Positions 56,340-64,000 of a DNA stretch of 64,000 bases are shown here, piece after piece (position 1 is the first letter of the stretch; the number at the start of each line of letters is the position of its first letter). The notes beneath the pieces are model-generated. The model was not told the DNA's origin. It worked only from the letters and a program-made list of their open reading frames with translations, and did not search any database. A program made the translations under genes and the position numbers. The DNA lies in the NCBI RefSeq assembly GCF_048564905.1, contig NC_133007.1, positions 23,372,001 through 23,436,000 of the forward strand, written 5' to 3'. This stretch comes from Vicugna pacos. Its lineage: Eukaryota; Chordata; Mammalia; Artiodactyla; Camelidae.

Positions 56340-57240
56340 ATAATCCAGACAGGGGCAGGAAGTGAGGAAATCTTCAGGTAGAAGGCAAAGCCCAATCTAG
56401 GTTTTGTAGGGTGACTAGGAGTTCTCTAGGAAAAGGTAAAAAGGGAAGGGACAAGTATTTCAAGGAGAGAACAGCCCATGCCAAGGAGGGAAGCAATGGT
56501 GTGGCCCCCATCATGGGGAGCTGTGAGTAGAGGCACAGGGGCTTACCCTAAAACCCCAGGAAGGGACTCGGCAGGAGGTGAGGCTGGGCAGAGGGGGTCA
56601 GTTCACAGAAGCTCTCAACTGAATTTTAATGGGCTTAATTTTGTCCCGACCTTGACAGGGAGCCATGGGATGATTTCAAGGCTGAGGTATCACATCAGAT
56701 TTGCGTTTTTGGAAGCATTATTTCAGCAGCAGAGTCAAGTATGGGTTAGATGGGGTCAGGGTGGAGACAGAAAGATGGACCTGGAGGCTCTCGTACTAAT
56801 CCAGACAGGAAGTGAAGAAAGCCTGAACCAAGGCAAGTGTGATGGAAATGGGAGGAGCGGACAGGCTGGAGCAGGAGCAAGGAGGCAGGATCAGCAGGTC
56901 TTGGTGACTGACTGGATGTAAGGAAGGGAGCAAAGAGTAGCTTGAGTCCCAAAGGTTTTTAGATTAAGCAGCTGGATAAAAGGTGACAACAACCAAAGAA
57001 GAAAAGGTGGGTTTTGCAGGTAGGGCATGTTGTATCTGAGGTGCTGGAAGGACATTTTTTTTTTTTAAATGCAGGTCTGCAACTGAGAAGGAAGCTGAGC
57101 TGGAGATGGAGGTTTGAGATTTATCAGCATAACCTTTGCGGTTTAAAGACAAAAGAATAGATGAGAGATTGTTCTCAAAACTGTGGGAGGGGGAGGGGGT
57201 CCAGGACAAAACACTGGAGGTGACCTACATTTAAGGAACA
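56340..57240 (+). mobile_element. L2-type LINE, long fragment
   Basis: CTTGACAGGGAGCCATGGGA, TTTGCGTTTTTGGAAGCATT and GTCTTGGTGACTGACTGGAT lie in the order I recall from this ancient LINE. Frames on either strand here are chance. Confidence 0.45.
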
Positions 57241-58150
57241 AACAGAGGAAGAGGAGCCCACTTCTGCTGAGAAGGAGTAGTCAGAGAGATGGGGGAAAAT
57301 CGGAGGTGACACCACGGAGCAAAAGGAAGAGTTTTAGGAACAGTCATTAGTGTTCAATGCTGCAGACAGGTCAAAGAAGTGTCAGGAAGGATTTTAAAAA
57401 GGACAAAAGGAGTTATTGGATGCCCTGTCTAACTTACCCATCAAGGTTATCTCTGCCTTTCATTGTCTACTGGCAATTTTACAACCTTGTAAATTGCAGA
57501 AAACTGATAATGCAAATGATTCTTGTCCAGAGAAATGCAAATCAGTTGCGTATGGTAGAGTGCAATTGATTAGTGCCTTGTGGACAAAGTAGTTTTACAT
57601 CTATTTGTAAATTCATTTCAGAATCCCTGGCTGACCTATATAAGTGTGGTATTTTGAATTTTCCTTTGAACCAGTTGAAATATCTTACTGGATCTCTCAT
57701 TAATTAATGTATTAAATACAGTTTTTGACACATGTTCATTTTATATTTATGTGAAAATCATGATTTAACCTTGGTTTAAAAAATGATCCTGTATCAGAAG
57801 AAAATAACTGAAAAGTGAGCACAGGGTTTGATGACTACAGCAGGATCTGTCTAGGAGGTTTGGAAGGATCAGAAGATAGTAGTAGTGTGTTCGGGTGGAG
57901 AAGTGATAAAAGTGCAGAAGTTTGGACAATGGATTTCCGGAAACTTGGCTGGGAACGATGGAAGGAGAGAGACTGAGTGTTAGCTGGAGGGCACTGTACT
58001 GTGGAAAGAAAGAAGTACTTGTTTTACAACTGGCATCATAATTCTTTTTTAAAATGTCAATGCCTTGATAAGCTGTGTTGGGTATAAAAACAGTGACAGA
58101 GGCACAAATGGAAGGGGACCAGAAGGGGGCGCAATGAGATGACAAATATG
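57241..58150. other. No gene seen; possible L2 continuation
   Basis: AT-rich around 57480-57760. The minus-strand frame of 157 codons (58238-57765) shows no domain. Confidence 0.35.
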
Positions 58151-58154
58151 GGGC

Positions 58155-58271
58155 TCTTAATCTGGCCTGGATACTATATATAAAATAGATAAACAGCAAC
58201 GTCCTACTGTTAGCACAAAGAACTATATTCAATACCATGTAATAGCCTATAATGAAGAAGAATATGAAAAG

Positions 58272-58324
<53 letters not shown>

Positions 58325-58410
58325 TAAATCACTATACTGTAACACCAGAAATTAACACAACATTGTAAATTGACTATACTTCAATTAAAAAAAGAAAAAA
58401 GCATAAAAAT
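58155..58410 (+). mobile_element. Artiodactyl LINE-1 3' tail with expanded (TA)n
   Basis: AACAGCAACGTCCTACTGTT, ATAGCCTATAATGAAGAAGA and GTAAATTGACTATACTTCAA frame a (TA)n tract at about 58273-58320. Confidence 0.75.
58273..58320. repeat. (TA)n microsatellite
   Basis: About 24 units inside the LINE-1 tail. Confidence 0.9.
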
Positions 58411-60100
58411 AAAATTTAAAAAATTACTAGATAATTTTGTATGCACACCAACAGAGGCTATAAAAAACTTGTGTTTTTTTCTCTCTTTTTTTTTTTTTTG
58501 TCATGGAGATGGAGGTCTTCCCTGAAGAGATAACTCCTGGTTTAAGTTTTTAAATAACAGGAGTGACTTAAGCCTTTTTTTTTTTTTTCCTTTTTCTTTG
58601 CTATGATTATGGAGGCCCAGAAGGAGTCAGAGATGCTGCAGCGAGTCCATGCCAAGTATGTAGGAAACAAGCTGAGGTGGGAAAGCCTTAGGATCAAAAA
58701 TCCTAGATCCTGGCTCTTGCCACTGGTTTGCTGTACACATTATACTGAAGCCACATGTTCTGAATAGAAACTAGGTGCAGAGTATTTGAAAGTGCCCTGT
58801 CCTGAAAAGCCAGGTTGCTTCATTCCTGCCCGTGTGAGGACCGGAAAAGACGTCAGAATCTGGAGTGTTACTTGTTAGTGCCTAGAGGGAAGCTCAGAGC
58901 TCAGCGGTCCAGTTCTTCAGCCTTTAAAAAAATGGCAATCTATTTGCATAAATTCCTTGATTTTTTGACAGATAGAAATGTGAAGATGTTTCTCATTATT
59001 GGCAGACCCCGTCTCTGTGAATCAGACCTGTACGTCCGGCCCACTGGCCTGAACTCAAATATCAGGCTTTTCGTCCTCGATCTACCAGAATCCCAATGCT
59101 TCTCCATTTACCTTGAAGGTCTTTTATCCCCATGGAATTTCTAAATCCAAGAGGAACCCGTGCCCAGCCCTGAGGGGCTGTGTCCCCCCATCAGAAAGGG
59201 GCCGTTCTTGAACAATGAGATCTGTCTCTCTTTACTAGCCTGGTGAGAGGCTGCCCTTTCAAAGAGGGATCTGGGATTCCAGCTTCTTTCTATGGTATGT
59301 AGTCAGGACCAGAGGGACAGGCATCCAAAAAAAAAAATTGTTTTAATAAGTGAAGAGGCTGTTAATAGCCCTTTAGTTATTAGAGGCTCTGAGGCCGGAA
59401 TCTTCTTGGGTTTATTCGCTGAGCTGGCCCACTGGGTGCTGGGATGGAGGACAGAGGAGTTGCCTCCAAGGTCTAGATTCAGAGGCCTATTCTTCTGAAC
59501 ATTGCATGTAATCACAATTATGAAAGGGCCTGGCACATTTACTGAATGCATGTTAGCTTCTTCCCTATATCCTGAGCATCCCTAAAACTTCAAGTAGTTC
59601 CCCTGAAGGAAGGGGTCCAGACAGCAAGAGGGCAAGGTCAGTGGAACCAGAGTGGTAAGTGACAAAGTGAGGGCGGAGAGAAGGTGGGCAGGGGCCAGCT
59701 AACGTGGGGTCTGTCCGAAGTGAAAAGAATGTGGATTTTATTCTAAGTGGACTAGGAAGCCATAAGGCCTGGAGCAAAGGAGTGCTGTGATGTGATTTAC
59801 ATTTTCAAAGGATTACTCAGGTTGTGTTGTTTTAGTTAAAGACAGTTTTCTAGTATGAATGGTAAAACTAAGACCAGATTCTTTTTTTCCCAAGTAGGGT
59901 AACAATCCCTTAAGGAATCACTACTAATGCCCTGCTGTGGAGAACAGACTTTAGGGACACAAAGAATGGACGCAGGGAGACCACGTAGCCACGTAGACAG
60001 TGCTGGAGGACGCTGGGCCAGGGGATGGCGCTGGAGGCAATGCAGAGTGGTGGCTTTTGGGATGCATGCTCATGTAATACTCAATGGTGCTAGCTCTTCC
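58411..60100. other. No gene seen
   Basis: Two T runs lie at about 58490-58500 and 58575-58590. The plus-strand frame of 109 codons at 58815-59144 has no domain. Confidence 0.35.
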
Positions 60101-60109
60101 CTCGGCTAA

Positions 60110-60235
60110 GGGACTAGCATCATTATCCCCATTTTATGGATAAGAAAACTGAGGCTCAGAAAGTTTCAGTGACTTGTCTAAGGTAACATGGTAAATAAAT
60201 GGAGCTTGGACTAAAGCCCATATCTCCAGATTCTC
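60110..60235 (+). mobile_element. MIR SINE
   Basis: CATTATCCCCATTTTATGGA, AAAACTGAGGCTCAGAAAGT and GTGACTTGTCTAAGGTAACA. A well-kept MIR core. Confidence 0.8.
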
Positions 60236-61220
60236 AAACCAGAGAGTTAACAGATCTGGATGCCAGGAGCCATGCTTTTAGAAAATTCCAAGTAGGCGCA
60301 CCACACAGAGCACTCCCAGTCTTGGGACACCCGGAAGGACACAGGTCGTGATGCCAGGCATGGCTTTGGCCGAGCTGCTGGACCTGAGAACCCCTTTTAT
60401 TCCATCTCCTGGGAGTTTTCATCGGAGGATCTGGCACCGTCTCCCACTGCAGTGCACACTGGTTCTCAGGGCCGCTGGAAGGTGAAGGGGCCACCACTCC
60501 CTCGTGGGGGGCAGCCGGAAGGCAGCTTCCATACTTACTGAAGGTTAGGAAGTGAAGCCACCCAGAGAACCTTAGCGGGTGGACGTGGGGAGCTCTCCCT
60601 CCGACTAGCAGGGTGCAGTGGGAAAGGTGGCTTCCTACCCATTGTTCAAATTCACTCAGAAGGCAAGAGGAGGCACGGTGGGGAAACCTTATCATAAGAG
60701 AAATAATTTGAAGAATCAGAAATATTAAACTCTGAAAAGAGGCATCTCAGAAGAGACAGGACAGCATGGTAACTATGTTTCAATCTCAAAAGGGTCGTTT
60801 GGGCTGGGGGGCGGCGACTGCAGACAGCACTGCCCTGAGGGCAGAATTACAGCCAGTGGGAGAAGCTTACAAGGAGGCAGACTCAGGCTCAGTAGAAGGA
60901 AGAGACGTCTTCCAGTTAATCCTGCCAAAGAATAGAAAAGCCTGTTATTGTTGTTTAAGAGGTAATAATAAATGAACAGTGCTGCACATTTACATCTATT
61001 AGGCTGAACCGCATAAAACCGCGGATGTTCAGCCATTCCTGACCCACAGAAACAGCAGTTTCACAGGGCTTGACTTGCTATGTTTTCCCATCTCAGAATA
61101 ATTTCCAAAGTCGTTTAAAGGCCTGCAAGTGCTCACGGAATCTGTTCGACCCCACCTTTCTTTCTAACGGGACTTCCTAGCAGGTGTCTCTACTCCTTCT
61201 GGACAGACGACTCGCTGGGC
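60236..61220. other. No gene seen
   Basis: Unassigned. The 153-codon minus-strand frame (60695-60234) has no domain. Confidence 0.35.
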
Positions 61221-61224
61221 CTTG

Positions 61225-61660
61225 ACCCCCCCACCCCAAACTCATTTCTTGCCTCGGGGCCTTTGCAGTTGCTGTTCCATATGCGTAGAATATTCTTTTT
61301 CCAAGTCCACCTGTCCTCTTATCTTAGAGGCTGTCTCTGACCACCCAACACGAAGTCGTCCACCTCCTCTTCCTACGCTCCCTCACTGTCCGCCCGCCCT
61401 GCTCCGTGTCTCCTCAGAGCACTTACCACAGTCTGACAGACGGTCGTTTATGGTCTACCTCCCACCGTTATAATGTAAGTGCCATGAGAGCAGGGACTTG
61501 TGTTGCTCCCTGCCGCGTCCCCAGGGTTTGGAATAGTGCCAGATACATGGTGAATGTTCAATAAATATTTTTTGCATGAATGAAGGAACGATTTTTATCA
61601 ACGAGGAAACCAAGGCTTGAAGAGGTCAAATGATTTTCCCAAAGGCCCAGAGCGGGTGCC
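61225..61660 (+). mobile_element. L2 LINE 3' end followed by MIR-like sequence
   Basis: GCCTCGGGGCCTTTGCAGTT, CTGTCTCTGACCACCCAACA and TGTTCAATAAATATTTTTTGCATGAATGAA, read in pieces, are typical of L2. Confidence 0.65.
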
Positions 61661-62540
61661 TGGAAAAACCAGAGGGAAGCCCAAGCTTTTGGATTCCAGA
61701 ATCCAGATCCCATAAAAAGCCACGCTGCTTTCCGGTCCCCTCGTGGTCTTGATGCAGAGCCCACTCGTGTCTGAGGCCAAATCGCGCCTCCTCCTTTGGG
61801 TCTATAGTTGGACCAGGTGGCCCCAGAGATGCCTTCAAATTTTGAGATTCTCATATCCACAGGTAAGTGTCTGTTTTAGTGTGGACCCTGAGCTGAGCAA
61901 GGTTTTGGTCGTCCCTCGGAGTATGGCATATCTGAGGAACCAGACCAGGAGTGTTGACCTGATACTGTTTGCGAAGAGGTCCCAACCAGTATCTTTTTGA
62001 GGGAGGTGGACCATTAATCTGAGCTTCAAAATATGAAACATTCCCCAGTTTGCAAATGAATGCAGGATGTGTTTGCATAGCGACCACCAAGAGAGCAGTA
62101 TTATGTGGAGAGGAACAAAAAGACAAAGCTCCCCAGTACAATTCCGGGAGCTGATGGCTCTGCTCTCCCCGGGAGGTTGCCTCTGTGTAGCTAATTACAA
62201 TGAGTAAAGGAAATGGGAAAGTGAGTACCGATGAAGTGATCTTTCTCCTCCCCCAGGTTCCTGCTTTGCAAAGAGCTGGTCTTTTGGTTTTTGAACCCTG
62301 GGGGCCAGGAAGATGGGTTCTGTCGTCCCAGCTGGATGGGCACAGTCTCTCAATATCAGGTCGCTGTTGGAGCTGCCAGTACGTCCTGTGCAGGTGCAGG
62401 GGTGGGGAGTGTGTTTGCAGGGGCGAGGTGTGCGGCGAGGGATGCTGCGGAGAAAGGGGATGGGGTGGGGGCCGGATGCTACAGAGCATTCATAGACCCA
62501 AGAAATCAACTCATGTTTGAATAGCTTTTGGCAATTTACA
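61661..62540. other. No gene seen
   Basis: Mixed unique sequence. The 212-codon minus-strand frame (62489-61851) is His/Pro/Thr rich, has no domain and no splice or polyadenylation context. Confidence 0.35.
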
Positions 62541-62549
62541 AAGGGCTTT

Positions 62550-62950
62550 TGTGTATCTCATCTCATGGAGGGTTCACAACATTTTACAGATAAAGAAAAG
62601 TCAGCTCAGAGAGGTGTGCTGACCTGCCCTGAATCAGAGTTCCAGAGGGCACTGCTGTGATTTTAACCTAAATCGTCTCATTCCACATTCCACGCTCTTT
62701 TCATAACCCCTGGGCAATTGTTGACATCTTTTGTGATGGCTCTAAGGAAAGGGGCAAAGGGGAAGGGGCAGGTCCTCAGTACTCCCCTTTCTCCAGGGTA
62801 ACGCAAGCTAACGCTTGCTGAGACCCGCGTGCTAGGAACGCTGCTGAGCACTTTATATGGGATTCGCACTATTGATCCATTTCACAGAGAGGAAAGCGAA
62901 ATGCAAAGAGGTCAAGTAACTTACTGTAGGGGAGCAGAATTGGTCAGCCT
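62550..62950 (+). mobile_element. Two MIR SINE fragments
   Basis: MIR-like wording at 62560-62680 (TTACAGATAAAGAAAAGTCA) and 62805-62945 (GAACGCTGCTGAGCACTTTA then AAGAGGTCAAGTAACTTACT). Confidence 0.55.
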
Positions 62951-63490
62951 AAAATATGTTTCCTTGGCACATTGCTTTAATTTGGTTATTTTCTGTGGAA
63001 CGGTAGACTGGAAAAGGGCTCAGAAAACCAAGTAGGAGTTACCCTTTTGTAAGAAATATTTACATTCGTAAGGGAAATCTCCATTTTTAAGGGTGTCTCT
63101 CTCTCTGTACCTGGAAGAGGAGGATGACCAAACCTCTAGAAATTCTTACCAATGGGGAGGCAATGACTTAAATCTTTATCATAATCACCTTAGTTTGCTG
63201 GGTGATTATAACCTCTCATAACTGACTCTACCCACCCTCAACAGCCTCTTTTGTCTTTAGCTGAGGATGGTGTGTAAGGACAGGGCTTTTGCCATTTTTT
63301 GGTGAGTTACTCAGTTTTCCTGGGTCGCTTCTCTGTGTACCTGTTACTAAATTTTTATTTGATTTTCTCCTGTTAATCTGCCTCATGTCAATTTAATTCT
63401 TAGACCGACCAGAGGAACTTAGAAGGGTAGAGGAAAATTTCTTCCTCCCCCACATTATTTCCAAGATCAAGCAGGAGCAAACGGTGAAGC
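62951..63490. other. No gene seen
   Basis: Unassigned sequence. Confidence 0.35.
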
Positions 63491-63494
63491 TGTG

Positions 63495-63870
63495 TTATTA
63501 ATCAGGATAGGATACACTGTGTTGCAGTAACAAACAACTCCAACATTTCTATATCTTAACAAAGCAAAGATTCACTTCTCCCTCAAACTACACGTTCATC
63601 GTGGCTTGGCAAAAGGACTCTTTTTCACATCGTCGCTCAGGGACCCAGGCGGAGAGGGACTCCATTATTACAAAGGTGCACCATCTGGAATAAATGAGCT
63701 CTTGTCGCTATGGTAGGCAAAGAAAGAACTGGAGGGGGGGGTCTCACTAGCAATTAAATGCTTTGGTCTGGAAGTGACATGTCACTTCTGTTTATAGAAC
63801 ACTGGCCAAAACTAGTCAGGTTGGCCCTGACCAGGGGACTCAGAGAAAGAGCTCAATATTAGTGAGTACT
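63495..63870 (+). mobile_element. Ancient LINE-1 (L1M-type) 3' end
   Basis: GTTGCAGTAACAAACAACTC, CAAACTACACGTTCATCGTG, GCAATTAAATGCTTTGGTCT and GAAGTGACATGTCACTTCTG follow the family's order. Confidence 0.6.
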
Positions 63871-64000
63871 GATAATGCCCATCAGCTTGGCAGACTGACT
63901 TGACTCTCCCACTTCATCAAGGGTGGACTCTGCAAGGTTAAATTCCCTTTATGTATTACGTTTATGGGTTTGGTTCCCTACCCACCATCCCTGCATTCCT

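Noticed and set aside
57765-58238. 157-codon minus-strand frame
   Set aside because: It overlaps the LINE-1 tail and L2-like sequence, with no domain.
61851-62489. 212-codon minus-strand frame
   Set aside because: Pro/His-rich start, no domain and no splice or polyadenylation context; the opposite strand has overlapping frames too.
14500-64000. KIRREL1 exons on the upstream side of CD1D
   Set aside because: I looked for its Ig-domain and C-terminal phrases in the frames and found none. The gene probably lies beyond the window.

Overview
The window is mammalian nuclear DNA, most likely from a camelid (camel, llama or alpaca). The main clue is nine dispersed copies of a SINE whose head is a tRNA-Ala-like sequence with an AGC anticodon position, which I recognise as the camelid Vic-1 type. 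Four copies of an artiodactyl LINE-1 3' tail agree with this, as do the many ancient MIR, L2, L1M, MER5A and hAT-type fossils shared by placental mammals. Nothing here is bacterial or viral in organisation; there are no operons and most open frames are chance frames in repeats or GC-rich DNA.

One gene is clear. CD1D lies on the minus strand between 14256 and 11087 as six coding exons (61, 267, 279, 279, 100 and 22 bases). They join without a frame break into 335 residues: signal peptide, alpha1, alpha2, Ig-like alpha3, one membrane span and a short tail ending in a YQGI sorting motif. The residues that hold glycolipid antigen and contact the NKT receptor are present, with a rodent-like Gln-Gly-Thr in the alpha2 helix instead of the human Lys-Trp-Thr, and two of the four human N-glycan sites are missing.

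A second, less certain gene is a 70-residue single-pass membrane protein on the plus strand at 44229-44441, with an in-frame stop upstream and a polyadenylation signal 310 bases after its stop. I think it is SMIM42, which to my recollection lies in the same human cytoband (1q23.1). At 36.9-37.9 kb a CpG-rich segment carries three NRF1-type palindromes and two ZNF143-like sites and looks like a housekeeping-type promoter; the transcript it drives is not identified. Two further GC-rich blocks (51.4-52.1 kb and 55.08-55.45 kb) look like regulatory CpG islands.

Layout: 1-11 kb is repeat-rich DNA downstream of CD1D (L1, MER5A, Vic-1). 11.1-14.3 kb is CD1D. 14.3-36.5 kb is repeat-rich, with old L2/MIR and, at 26.7-30.9 kb, a cluster of endogenous-retrovirus LTR fossils. 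36.5-38 kb is the promoter-like island. 38-44 kb holds old LINE-1 ends and SINEs. 44.2-44.8 kb is the small membrane protein gene. 45-64 kb is mostly L2/MIR DNA plus the two GC-rich blocks. In human the neighbour upstream of CD1D is KIRREL1; none of its exons were recognised here. Repeat family names rest on recall of consensus sequences, not on a database search, and their edges are approximate unless a target-site duplication is given.
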